Notes under the pieces: generated by a model | Told to the model about the DNA's origin: nothing | Seen by the model: only the letters and a program-made list of their open reading frames with translations | Databases searched by the model: none | Part shown: positions 24,301 to 36,557 of the stretch, one piece after another | Layout of the letters: each line of letters opens with the position of its first letter | Position numbering within the stretch: the first letter of the stretch is position 1 | Source: Aricia agestis | Taxonomy: Eukaryota; Arthropoda; Insecta; Lepidoptera; Lycaenidae | Length of the DNA stretch: 64,000 bases | Reading direction: 5' to 3' | NCBI RefSeq assembly: GCF_905147365.1 | Contig: NC_056416.1 | Span: forward strand, 2,376,001-2,440,000 | Translations under genes and position numbers: made by a program

Positions 24301-26593
24301 GATAGAGGTGCTAGTTCCATTTCAGCCTACGCACGAATTACAATTATTAACTAGTCAATCAACTAATTTTATATTAAATGCATAACTAAAAATAAGTATT
24401 TTTAATAATGTGGTACACTTGAACTATTGGAAACGTAAATTCTCACGATACTTTTGGTATTTTAATTATGACCTTTTAAGTTTTAGTGTTACGTCGCAAA
24501 CGCTTTCTCTAATCAATTTCCTTATTATCTCTGTTATCATGTACATACACACTAACACACTTCCCCGACATTATCACGATGATGATCGATGTGTGCGCGA
24601 TAACACACAGGTGCCTCTCATGGACTTGGAAATATACAAAAACATGCGTCTTCGCATATTGTATGAGGTGATAACACCGGTGCCTCTTATGCTGGACTTG
24701 AAAATAAAATTAACAAAGATCCTACTTCACGTATATCAAAAAGCTTGATATTACTAGTAATATTTAAATTATATTTTAATTCTGGAATTGATGAGATAAA
24801 ATGTATTAGTTTCATTAAAGAAACAAGGCAGAATTAGTCCCTATAGATGCCGCTATGCATAATAATAATATAATCAATCTGTCCAAACGCACATTATATT
24901 TAAAGTAAATTACGTCTAACTAGTGTTTTTATAAATATCTAATATGAAACATAATAAATAACAACTACAGACAATTCTATAAAACTAATAAATCATAATT
25001 CATAATTCACAGTACAGACAAATACGATTGTGATATCAAGTCTTACTCATAACGTCACGTACTTTATAAAAACTTCAATACGCATGAATAAGTAACTGCG
25101 ACCAAGATAAATGTTGACGTTTACAAAAGACAACATTCGAAATGATATGAAAATCAAATGTAATGTAATGAAGGAATAGGAAGCATAGAAACTACAAACA
25201 AAGACTCTAGAAAAGAAAGAACGATCAAATTATTCGAAACCCTACCAGCCAATTTCAGCAATTTTATCTCACACGGGCTAAGAATTTTATCAGTCGCACA
25301 CAAAGTCAGGAATGTGAAGTACTTAACACAATAAATCGTGCAATAAAAGCCGAGAGACAAATTCAAGTGATATACCGCGATAACGCGCGTCACATTATGC
25401 AAATCATCTGACTAATATGGAAGTCCATTTACGGCTTTTGAGCTTATTGATTTTAATATAACGACCATATCTGGTGTCGGACAGTGCTACACATATAATT
25501 AAATTAAAGGCTCAAAGTTCCGCCTTGTGGTACTCGAGAGTTTCGAGACAAAGACTTCAACGAGTCAACGCTGCATAATTTTTTTCTTTTTTACGTCTCT
25601 GTCGTCGGCCAATCCATCACCTGCTAATAGGCCAGGACGTTGAACGGTGATTGTCTCGTTGTGATTAATCTTCGTTCATTGTAGTAGCCATTGTATCTTT
25701 AGTAATTTGTGTCAAAAGTTGAGGAATGTCCTTACATACTTCGTAGATGAAGTCATCATTTTTGTGGTCGATGATTTCTCGATAATCTTGTTATTTTTTA
25801 CACATTTAAACAGCAGAAAATAGGAAATATGATGTTATGAGTCGTTGCAAACACAACAGGTGATTAACTAGACTTGAGCAACTGACACTGTATACAGTTT
25901 ATGTTTTTGTTAAGTTCTGAGACTTTCAATACCATCTCTTTACATATTTCACTACATGATTCTACTGCTGTAGGTTACATTTTTGGAAACAAAAAACAAA
26001 TACACAAGTTAGCAGGTATCTTTTGAAGAAAAATTAAACATCAGTAAAAAAGTAGCCAAGGCATAATTTACAGACAGTTGGGCGAGTGGGCGCGACCCAC
26101 GTATTTGGCCACATCATAACAAACTCAATCATTAGCTGTGCCAATTATAAAACCTGGACCTGCAGAGCTTAAATAAACTGCGACATCAATTCGTTAGTTC
26201 CACTTTGACTTAACAGTAACAGATCATAACCAATTGATTAATAAAAAAATATTGTTCATATCCAGCTCTACCTATCTCAGATTTTTTTTTACCTGTAACA
26301 ATAAATATAATATTATGTACATCGATAATAAAACACATATCAGAAAAACAAGCTCTGCAGACCTGTAGAGGACTATCACCACGTCACGACGCGTGTCTCG
26401 CCAGCGCATTCCTGATTCGATTTGCATTGCGTACACAACACACTTCTGCATTCACAAATTCATGTACACATTCACCTGTATCATTGAAACTCATTCAGAC
26501 GCATCAGGGATCATCAGTTTTGTCTGAGGGAAGAAGATATACCTGCTTGATTAAATTCTTTGATAAGACTCTAGGTAGAGTCCAAACTTGAGT
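21360..26593. other. Long unique non-coding stretch
   Basis: 5.2 kb. 21.9-23.6 kb is GC-richer, with many TTAATTA/ATTA words next to CG-containing blocks; 23.8-25.4 kb is AT-rich. No exon with splice sites, RNA gene or transposon terminus recognised. Confidence 0.35.
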
Positions 26594-26847
26594 CCAGCCT
26601 GCCTAACATACGCCAACGAGATATCTCACTCTCGAGATAATTAAGAACTACTCGTCTCATAATGACAAAATCTCGACATTATCTTGACAAAACTCTATAA
26701 AAATGTGTTATTTCGATGATAGATCTACACGAGATAAAATGTTTGTCATGCTAGGGAGGGATTCAATAGAGATGAAGAGACAAACCATCGAACATCGAGA
26801 AAACATGTAGAGTGAGATATCTCGTTGGCGTATGCTAGGCAGGATGG
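26594..26847. mobile_element. MITE with 39-bp terminal inverted repeats
   Basis: Left arm 26594-26632 and right arm 26809-26847 are reverse complements with two mismatches; shared core CATACGCCAACGAGATATCT. The 176-bp middle repeats CGAGATAA and TCTCGACATT words. No clear target duplication, so superfamily unknown. Confidence 0.75.
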
Positions 26848-27719
26848 TATAAAAAACACCAAAACCAGCGTTTTAAAAGACCAAACTAAACAGCGCATTT
26901 CATCACAGCGAGACGCCACATTCGCGCTTTCGACGCAACACAGTAGCATTGAGCTACTTATTTGGGGCCATTTTAGTTTATTCGCGTAATGACCGTGACC
27001 TCTCCACCGGAAGGTTTACCGCTGCCCCTCCCCCCCGGGCCCGGCGGTACCCCACCATTCGCTTTCTTCGGATTCTGACCCGCTTTTCATAACACTTCAG
27101 CAATTCACCGCTCGCTCGACGCGCGAGAAAGCGGACGAATTTCGATATTCGACGGTAAATTCAAGCAACGTCGGCGTGAACATCTAAACAAATGAGATGA
27201 GAATTATAATAAAAGGAGTAGATGAACAGATAGCAATAAGTAAAAGAGACCCGCTGTTTTCGAACGAGCGTGACATTTAGAAGATACAAAAGTGTTTTGT
27301 AAACGGAGAAAAAGTGTGTCAATTGTATGCGTATTTGTTTATCGAATTGGAAAAATAATCCACGACCGTTATTCGCCATGCTCCGAATTACAATATTATA
27401 ACAGTTAAACGACATAATACCGATTAGTATGTTAAAATCGAAACTGCCTAGCATTACGAAATGAACCAAAGATGTTTTTAAAAGGACATTGCGTGTCGTA
27501 ACAATATAATAATTCATTTTATTAAAACCACCTTTGTGTTTCAAGGACACGTTCCTGGAACAGGTGTTACCTACTTAGAATTCTAAAATGAGAAAGGTTC
27601 TTCTTTCAAGATGTCAAATTCTGCATAAAATCTGTACTTTTGTCATACGTTTTCAGAAAAACTAGGCCTTTTCATCCGTTGTGGATGATTTATCCAGTAT
27701 TTTCAGAGCGAAGTAACCA
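26848..27719. other. Non-coding sequence
   Basis: CG-rich patch at 27000-27140, then AT-rich. A 129-codon minus-strand frame (27161-27550) has no family resemblance and is judged chance. Confidence 0.35.
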
Positions 27720-27921
27720 CTCCTCAAATACTGTAGTGCCTGGGACAATATTTTTTAAATGTCCGTATGGTTGCCCAAGCACATACGACATTCTCGCAAT
27801 ATAGGGCCTAGTCCAGAGGAAAGAACTAGTCAATACGTCTGGGACCAACTATGTGCGGGTTTCGATCGAACCTGCACCCTCTAAGAGTGCGAACCAAAGA
27901 TCTACCCATTAGGCCACGGAC
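27720..27921 (-). mobile_element. tRNA-derived SINE
   Basis: On the minus strand CGTCCGTGGCCTAATGGGTA contains a tRNA-like A box and GGTTCGATCGA, about 40 bases on, a B box. The body runs to about 27720 without a clear tail. A related head lies at 60445. Confidence 0.6.
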
Positions 27922-27943
27922 GCTCCGTGGCCAAATGGGTAGA
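27901..27943. repeat. Near-perfect 20-bp palindrome at the SINE head
   Basis: Arms 27901-27920 and 27924-27943 are reverse complements with one mismatch around the spacer CGC. The arm on the right repeats the SINE head (TCCGTGGCC.AATGGGTAGA) in the opposite direction. Confidence 0.9.
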
Positions 27944-28116
27944 CCCCGCTACGTTTTCAAAGTCATCTAAATCAGAATATTATATTGCAAATCTCAATTT
28001 AGCCGTTAAGTCCCCACGTGCAGGGTACTAACGGTGTTGGGGAGACGGCAGATCTCACGGGGCTGTGAAATACAATATATGTATTGCGGTCGCGGCTGGC
28101 GGCTAACGCGCTCAAT

Positions 28117-28248
28117 GTCAGATGTTACTGTGCAACGTATTTACCGACGTGTCAGATGTTACTGTGCAATCTATTTACCGACGTGTCAGATGTTACTGTG
28201 CAACGTATTTACCGACGTGTCAAATGTTACTGTGCAACGTATTTACGT
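28117..28248. repeat. Minisatellite, 34-bp unit, about 3.9 copies
   Basis: Units begin at 28117, 28151, 28185 and 28219; each starts GTCAGATGTTACTGTGCAA (copy 4 has CAAATG) and the first three end TTACCGACGT. Because 34 is not a multiple of three, each frame reads a different peptide per unit; the open frames across it are not genes. Confidence 0.92.
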
Positions 28249-28883
28249 ATGTTCAACGTTTCGATTTTAACATATATTATTATTATTAAAAGTATTTACC
28301 AACATCAATGCGCATACGCTTTGCTTTCCTATTTCTAGATTTTATATTTTAGACCGATAAAAGGCGAACAACTAGAACAATAAATTATTAAGATTAAGTA
28401 AACTTGATAACATTTCTTCAAATTCAATTCTATTTTGACCGCTCTAAAATTAAAAGAGGTCCATTCAATCAAAGCGGCGATCATTATCCTCGTACGCGTT
28501 CAAATTCATGAGACACACAAACAAGTCGTATTTATCAATCTCATATCAATTTACGACCCCCGTTTCCTCAATCCCATCAATCAGCAATAAAACTCCACCA
28601 GCGCGAGCGTCGTTAAACGAAACAATGAAGGTCATAAAGCGCGGCTTCCTCCGTACAGGCGCAGTTCGCGGGCCGCGGCGATCCGGCGCACTATCTCAAT
28701 TGATAGTTTCCGGTGCACATTAGTACAGAATCTATACAGCTGCGCACGCGGCACACTTCGCCTGCGCCCTGCGCGCGCGCATTGACACTCACTCTCGCCC
28801 AAAAACGCGAGGGAGAACGCATTGAAGATTCGGCATGTTGATTGTTGACTGATGGTTTTGTTTTTAATGGTTCGATAAGTGCT
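28249..28883. other. Non-coding sequence
   Basis: GC-rich section at 28590-28800 without recognisable exons. Confidence 0.3.
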
Positions 28884-29438
28884 ATTTAGGGTTCCGTAGC
28901 TAAATGGTAAAAACGGAACCCTTATAGATTCGTCATGTCTGTCGGTCCGTCCGTATGTCACAGCCACTTTTCTCCGAAACTATAAGAGATATACTATTAA
29001 AAATTGGTAAGTAGATGAAGTCCGTGAACCGCATTAAGATTGCGATACAAAAATGGAAAAAATATTTAAAATTTTAGGGGTCCCCATAGGTACAACTGAA
29101 ACAAAAAAAACATCTAACCTATGCGTGTGGGATATCTATTGATAGGACTTTAAAAATCATATTGAGGTTTCTAATATCATTTTTTTCTAACCTGAATACT
29201 TTGCGAGAGAGGACCCCCCCCCCCCTCTAACTTCTAAAGTAGGGGCATGATAATTCTAAAAAAAATATATGATGTAATTTTTTTTAAACGTCATAAATGG
29301 TAAACCTCTATTTAACTTTCATTAAATCAATTGAAATATAAAAATAAATCAAAAACGTTTTAATTTCATAGAAATAAACCTTATTGCTGCTACGGAACGC
29401 GGCTACGGGCGAGTCCAACTCGCACTTGGCCGGTTTTT
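28884..29438 (+). repeat. GGGTTCCGTAC-family dispersed repeat, copy 3
   Basis: TTTAGGGTTCCGTAGC start, GTCTGTCGGTCCGTCCGTA, a C13-like run near 29213-29225, and ACTCGCACTTGGCCGG TTTTTT end. It is a different subfamily from copies 1, 2 and 4 in the middle section. Confidence 0.75.
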
Positions 29439-29667
29439 TGTATGTACCTTGTTTAATGTTACAGAACGGTGGTTACGTAGTTTGGTTATCATCTGAACTT
29501 TGAAAAGGTTGTTGAATTTCTGGCAACGTTGCGTTTTATTTCAATAATAGTAACTTAAAAGCACATGCCAGCACTTCTAGCGCTTGCTACAATAATAAGG
29601 GCAAATGTAGTATCGAATGTAATATCCGGTCGCGTAATCATTTACATACCGCTACATTGCTAGCCAA

Positions 29668-29838
29668 ATGAATATTCTGCTAATCGGCTATCCAGGAAAT
29701 TGGACTGACGATAGCGAATACGAATTACCACCAGACATCCCGTTACTTGCGCAACGCTTCAGGAGGAAAGAGATTTCAGATCCTTGGAAGTTACCGTACG
29801 ATGACCTATTTGCTGTTAAATTAGTTCCTGAATTGTAA
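29668..29838 (+). CDS. Small ORF or orphan terminal exon, 56 codons, unrecognised
   Basis: ATG at 29668 to TAA at 29836-29838. The peptide begins MNILLIGYPGNWTDDSEYEL, continues PPDIPLLAQRFRRKEISDPW and ends DDLFAVKLVPEL. Its composition (balanced charged, aromatic and proline residues) looks more protein-like than the chance frames around it. The frame is open from 29638 upstream. An AG acceptor (TATCCAG before GAAATTGG, at 29694) lies in the frame, so it could be a last exon of a plus-strand gene, but I see no partner exon or poly(A) hexamer. I do not recognise the family; chance remains quite possible. Confidence 0.25.
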   Translation: MNILLIGYPGNWTDDSEYELPPDIPLLAQRFRRKEISDPWKLPYDDLFAVKLVPEL

Positions 29839-32800
29839 TTACTTTCCTTTCCTTTTCTGTAGTTATTATATTGTATTGTAATGTAATTTTATGGTTCAAA
29901 TAATATTACTGTTTTAGTTAATGACGTCACAATTAAAAGTGGCACTAAACTAATCACTAATTAGGAACCAACGCGACACCTTAATTTTTCATAGAAGCAG
30001 AATGAGAAATCGTCCAGTCAAGAAACCTGCCAAATGAAGTTACAAATACGGCCGTAAACTTTTTATTGCACGGGTTTTAGTTTTCGGCGGCGACCGGTTA
30101 AACTCGATACGAGGCATAATACCCGCTGAACTCTCACTAACTACAGTGAGAGTAACATTTCTCCGATCGCCGGATGGCGTTGTCACAACGTTTTTAGACG
30201 CTCGAGTATGTCGAGACGAGGATGTAATTATTCAAAATAAAGGGCGAACTTATCGTATTGCAGTCGTTAATCAAAGGGAGATGGACGTCGCTGCCGAACA
30301 AAAAACCGGCGACGACACGCGGCCGTCAGCTAACACCACATCCTAATGCTCTTTTTACGTCCCAGCTAACTAGGAGGCCATTTTGTCTACAAGGTGAACG
30401 AACCCCACGCTAGATCCGGGGACTCCGACCAATTAAGGCATAGCTGCGTACGAGTTAGTCATCAGGAGAGGTTGGCAAAATCGAAATATTTTCAAAACGC
30501 TTAGTCACCCGCATTATTCATATGTTAGCTATATCGGTTTAACTGAGGTCAAGATAGGATCCAACCGCACTTATTAAAATGACGTCAATTGAGTTGTAAA
30601 CCTTGTCGTGTTTGGTATGGTTTCGACTATAAATAATTAAGTTCTCAGAAGAATAGCAATCTAGGCACAAAATCTGAACTAGAGGTAAATCAAAATACAT
30701 CTGAAGGGACAATTCATTCTAATGTTAGGTTGGGTAAGAAGCCAACACATAATCCAGCCATATTAATGATACTTGTCACAGGCGTACACAAGAAACACGA
30801 ATCGCCAACAAAGATACTGCGTTTACTTGATCCGCGCTTATATTGAACATTCCAGGAAGCATTATTATAAGCTAGTTTATTCCCATACATGAGGCGGTTC
30901 ACGTTTGCGTGCCATACTTCGATCTTAGTGCTTGGGCAGTAAGGTCCAAGAGTGGGACCATCTGGCAAGATTGTACGGGTACATTACAGCGCGGACATGT
31001 TGGCGAGGCAACATTAGATAAATTCTGCGGGGAACAATGGCCAGAGAGGCCAAAATAAAGGTCACGGCTGGACGCCCATTATCTATTCATAGCTTCGCAT
31101 AATGCACGCGACGCAACACGAGAAAGGAACGCTCGCTCGTCGGACGATCCTAGAATACTGCTTGCGAATTTTATGATTAAAAATTTCATAATTATAATTT
31201 GCCGATGTTATAAATTGAAATCGCTGGAGTATGTCTTCGTAGTTAAAATGTGTGAAATTCGATTTTACTTCTGCCAGTTCACAGGTTTCAATTGTACAAA
31301 ATTTAATCAATATTGAGGCAATTTCATAAAATTGATGTCTTTATGGTAACTGTCAACTAAAGTTACTTGGTGGCAACAAAAATACTCTACGCGTCTGGAA
31401 TATCAATATTATGATTATAATTCAACATCCACATGATTATAATACAAGTGTTGGAGTGTTTTGGTCGTTATTTTAAATGTGTAGTTTATGGCATCGCTAT
31501 TTATAGTGGCATCAGTATGGACAATATTAGTCACTTGTAACGTATTTCAAACCCGTTTTGCGCATTATAAATTCAATCGCTAACATTCAACGACTGGTGT
31601 AATTCTTTCAATTTTAGTGGAAACATAGAAACATAAAACAAAACATGAAGGCTCATCTAAATATTGAAGACACATAGAAATAGAGACGATACGTAGAAAT
31701 ATAATATGTATAGGAATAAGAATATGAGTCATCTTATTTTTTATATTGAAGATAAAATATGATATAAAACTATATCTAGTTTCAAGGAAGTTCTGGTAAT
31801 TATCAAGCTAGTTAATGTGTAAGCTGATAAAAGAAAATTGATATGCTTTAATAATAGTTATAGAGGCGACCTTGCTCGAAGGCTGCTCTGATAAGATAGA
31901 ATGGAATATAACGGCCAACGGGATAGAAGAACTTTAGTTTAAAAAGAAACACGAGTGTAAGTTTGCTAGAATTAAAGTAAATTGTATGAATTTCTTTAGC
32001 TACCTTTGATAGACTCTTTATTTAAGCATTACTTGGGAATGTGAGAAAGTCATCAAAGTATGCACACTCCCATTTATTTACCGTTTTATTACATCAGACC
32101 GCAGCAGTCAGATCGGAATGCAGCAGTCTAACTTTAAACGAACCTCTTGAAACATCATAAATTAGCCTAATCCCCCGGACGACTCGCACACTGAAAGCTG
32201 CAACACTACACAAACAACCCGCTATAAAAGGGATATGTGCAAAATTAGTACGCATTCCACCTCGCGATTGAATCGTCCGCGAACATTAGATTTACCGCCT
32301 CCGTACTTGTTCCCCGACAGGCTGATAAACGGCTCCTATAATTATATTTTACGTTACGGTCCCCACTATAAATACCCGGCCGATAGGGGTTCCGTTGTAT
32401 CCGGTGACGTTGGAGTTAATTCGAAGTCGTGTCCGTACGTGTCGGGTCTTCCGAATGCTGCGGTAATTTTAAGTCCAAAGGAGCGGGGGCTCGGAAGAAC
32501 GTTAATAATAGTTCCTCACTCGCAGGATGCACGTGCTGCGTAAAATGCCTGGTTCTGGCCAAAAGGAAACAACGGAAATACAATCACAGGCAGGAACGAG
32601 TCATCGAACTCCGCCCGAGGCTGGGGAAGGAAATATAAACACGACGACACAACACACCCGATTGAGTGTTCAAACAATGAAATTGAGACACGTCAATATG
32701 CTCTCAGTCCGAAGCCCATCCCTTTTGGAACTGATAATGTTTGGAAAGTGCATTCGCAAAATATGTTTACCGTGGTATTAAGTGTGATTTACTTGCTTAT

Positions 32801-35182
32801 TTACTGTAGATGGAAATAATATATTTAGTATAATGAAGAGCGCTCTGCTGGTGATGAATAGAATTTCGAGAAAGTTCCAGAAAAGGGACAAGGCAAAACG
32901 ACGGCGCCGATAAGTTGCATCACTTGTGAGTCCTCATGATTATGATTCACTTATTTCAATGTTAATGTAGCAACGGCGTCCGGGTCGGCGGCGGGCGCTG
33001 CAGTCGGCGAGGAGCCCTTATCTCGGCCAGCGGCACCATCAATTTCCCAGCCGGCGTCCAGTCTTTTTCGATAACTCTCTACCGAGATTCGTTTGCGCCG
33101 ATTCCTATCACATATCTGATCCCAGGCTAAAATTAGTAACTCACACTCCATAGTTACGAGCCGAGATACGATCTCCGAGGAGCATAGTTTGAATATTCGC
33201 TTCAAAAATATTGCTAACGCTTCCGTCGAACGAGATCGTATCCGTAGATAGAGCGCGCACCGCGTTCGTTAAAAAGTTATCGCTTTATTCGGTTCGCAAT
33301 ATCATTTTCATCATTGAAAACTCTCAAGTTTACGACGTAGAATAATGTAATTCGAATTCTATCGGTTTCAAAGTCGCGGCGAGAGACGCGTTCGGAATTT
33401 ACATCGACGTTCCTATGTTAATCTCGCGGGCTGGCGAATCTCAATCGGGCGTTTCGAGAGTGGAGGTATCTATTACCGCCCATATCTAGGCGCCGAAGGT
33501 CGGCTAGACTTTCGCTGCGGCCGGCCGGGCCCGCGTTAACCGCCTCGGAAAACCTAGTCGCCTACGCGAGCGCGGCGAGCATACGCGATGCGGGCGAGGG
33601 CCCATTACCATAGAGACAATCGAGAGTCAACACGGGAGCCATGTTGACATTGGCCCGCTGTTACACTCTATTTTGTAACAGTGTTAGAAGACCGCATTCC
33701 TGTGCTCGATTCGGTAATCGCAGGGAGCGATTGTGCCCGCTCGGCGCGGCTGTGCGGCGGCGGCGGCGGTTCGCCCACGGTCGTGTCGCGACGTTGCTCA
33801 ATCCGCCCGCGTTTTATCTCAGGTGCATATTATCGTCGGCCTAACGACCCGCGGTTACGACTGCCCATTACGAGCTCTCTACAACGCGTGACGATTAAAG
33901 CATTCATTATAATGCATTGCGTTGCATACTTATTATACGACTGAGTAATTTTCATTTCTGTGAATGCGCTCTGCAGGTTGGAGATTTGCAGCTGGCACTT
34001 TTCCCGTTTCCATTATTAAAAGGTTTTCAGAATACATGCTTCGTTGTATATATGAATAAAAGAGTGTGTTTAATACACCTGGTTGACCTTGACTAAGTTT
34101 TTACCACATTGAAGATTATGGGACTTACGATGCACGAGCAACTAGGTTTTTATATAATAACAGAATACCCGCGCCATGTAGCCGCGTAGACGGGCTCAAC
34201 ACACTGGCCTCGCTCGGACCGCTACGTACGTACCTATCAGGTTTCATTCCGCAAAGTCGAGATAACTGCGAGCCGATAGGCGCTGCACACTCGCATGCTG
34301 ACTTTGAAACTCGCCTTATTGTCCGCTTTCGGCCCTCGACGTATTTAAATGGGAAGTGCGAGGCCGGCTATAGAACCTAAACCGACGTGGAAGCTTCCTG
34401 ATGCCGGGGTCGTTAGTCATAGGCGCGAGAATGCGCTAGCCCGGCGCCGATATCGGCTATCTATAGCGGCGTGACGGCCGCCGAGAGTGACGCGTGATGC
34501 AACGCTCCCGAATTTAGTGTGGCCCACCGCCCACCGCCCGGTCGTCGGAGCATCGACTGCAGGGGAACGCGGGGCCGCCGCGGGTGCCAAAAGGCTGGCA
34601 TTTCGCGCTAATGACACGAATAAGATATTAGCGCGGATAGCCGCTGAGGAATTCGACGGGGGTATTCGGGCCGCGTGTCGAATCCGAATTAACCGCTGAT
34701 CCTACGCACCGCGCGCCGAGCATCTCGCCAGAGGCGGTTGCGTTACGAGCTATTACTGCGTGCAACCACCGGTGCATGTCTACAAACTGTTGCGCACTCG
34801 CTGCAACTATTTTTCTCTCGAATCTATTTCAGTACTGGTATCACACCCACTGATTGAAACATAAAATTGACGGCCTCGGCTTCTGTAACGATGACCTTAA
34901 TCACACCTTAGTAGTGGCTTATACTATGAAGGGTTAGACTAAAGAGTGATAAGGTCGAAGGTCCGGCCGCATTCCACCTCAAGAAAGTGAAACCGCTCAG
35001 CACCACAGCCGTAGAAAGTCACCGCATCAGACTAGTGTCTGGTAAAAACTGTACGTTACTGGCCAGACAGATTGGTGAGTTATGGCAGGAGACACGAACC
35101 CGAGAGCCCAACAGTAAGTATAAGAAAAGACGAGAAAAAAGTTTATTCAGTAGAATTTTCAGATGTTATTGTAATAATGACG
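29839..35182. other. Long unique non-coding stretch with a GC-rich island
   Basis: 5.3 kb. 30.05-30.35, 32.2-32.65 and especially 32.95-34.80 kb are clearly GC-richer and CpG-rich; the rest is AT-rich. No exon, tRNA or transposon end recognised. These islands could be conserved enhancers or alternative promoters of the gene whose first exon is at 42.7 kb. Confidence 0.35.
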
Positions 35183-35437
35183 ACCTCTGTGGCTCAGGTC
35201 GGCGGGGGTCGCGGGTTCGAATCCCGCCAACGGAACAAAAAGTTTTCAATGTTCCCGGGTCTGGATGTGTATTAAATATGTGTATGATATAATAAAAATT
35301 TTAAATATATGTATAGTATAAAAGTATTAAATATATTTCCGTTGTCTGGTACCTGTAAAACAAGTCCTTTAGGTGCTTAGCACGGGGCCAGACTGACGTG
35401 GTGTGAAGCGTCTATAGGTATTATTATTATTATTAAT
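35183..35437 (+). mobile_element. tRNA-derived SINE, near full length
   Basis: A box TGGCTCAGGTCGG (35190-35202) and B box GGTTCGAATCC (35214-35224) in tRNA-like spacing; then AACAAAAAGTTTTCAATGTT, an AT-rich middle, GGTGCTTAGCACGGGGCC, and a TTATTATTATTA tail. A truncated relative lies at 51487. The head is not a tRNA gene: no acceptor stem closes. Confidence 0.75.
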
Positions 35438-36122
35438 ATATAAATACTACAACTTGATGGAAGAAATGCTAGCTGTTATAAATATAACTTTAATCCTTAT
35501 AAGATACACAGAAGTAACTGAACAAAGTCCTGAGCCTGAACGCCAACGTCTGACTGACCTAATAACTCTTGTGGAATATTACAAGAAAAATTTACTTATC
35601 CGTAAACAATATTTACCTACCTCGTAATAACGATATGAATAACCTCTTTAGATATCTGTTGACAAACAAACTTCAGCGTGAATTAGTTAATTCGACACTG
35701 TGTAATAGAATTAGGAGTTTTATGAGCTATAAACCAGTAGTAAAATATAGTAGAACGTGACTCATAGTACAAACTACAATGTAAGTAGCTAATGCTATGT
35801 TTATAAACAGTGGAATAGTACGCCATGATAGCCATGATATCAAACATCTAGTAATCTCTCTTTCTCTCTCAAACTTAAAGAGTAAAATAATATAGAATGA
35901 TGGTAGAGTCTCAAGATTGGGAATATGCTTAAGATATTTCATTTTACCGACTACGACAGAAAGGTAACGTATGTTACATAATACAGTATATTATTTTTTA
36001 TCACGCTATACTTTATCAATATCTTAGGCGTTTTTTTATAGAGAAGTTTATGTTTTAAATAGCGTTTTTACTTTTTAGTTTGCATTTAGTTGTATAAGAT
36101 TCTGTACGGCCATTTAGTCAAA
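35438..36122. other. AT-rich non-coding sequence
   Basis: Nothing recognised. Confidence 0.35.
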
Positions 36123-36557
36123 CTAGAGATCGCCCAATGGTCGAAATTCGACCTTAGTTTCAACGACATTAGGACTACTACCTATACTTATCATATTTTT
36201 TTTCAACTCTTGTCTCTGGGACTCAGCTGATCTCAGACTGGCCATGTAAGCATTTATTTTATTTTCAATTTGTCACCTTGTTGTCAACAGACTTCAAACA
36301 TAAATAAAAGAGTTTAATTTGTAAGTATGGGCTTGTCACTCAAAAATCTGTAATTTTTCCTAGTGTGTGTGTTGTAGTGTGTGTAATGTTTTATTTGTTA
36401 AAAAAATGTATGATAAAAGCATAATTTCAAAATAATATTAGCTCGATGCACTTCTTCACCATGTAAACTATAACAGTGCTAAATTTCAGTCACCTACGTT
36501 TCCCCATTTTTCGTCAAAAGGGATACAAAGTTTTTGGCTCACGTATTAATATATAGA
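36123..36557 (-). mobile_element. Helitron-like element, copy B of the GGTCGAAATTCGACC family
   Basis: Minus strand: TCTATATATTAATACGTG at 36557 (after A), to GGTCGAAATTCGACC, 12 bases, CTAG at 36126-36123, then T. Homologous to copy A (9609-10096) over its whole length, with GT-repeat length differences. Confidence 0.72.

Noticed and set aside
27161..27550. 129-codon minus-strand open frame
   Set aside because: AT-driven Phe/Tyr/Ile/Leu-rich peptide without motifs; no promoter or splice evidence.
27861..27920. tRNA gene on the minus strand
   Set aside because: tRNA-like boxes only; the cloverleaf does not form and related heads occur elsewhere in the window.
35190..35230. tRNA gene suggested by A and B boxes
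   Set aside because: No acceptor, D or anticodon stems close; the sequence continues into a SINE body with a TTA-repeat tail.
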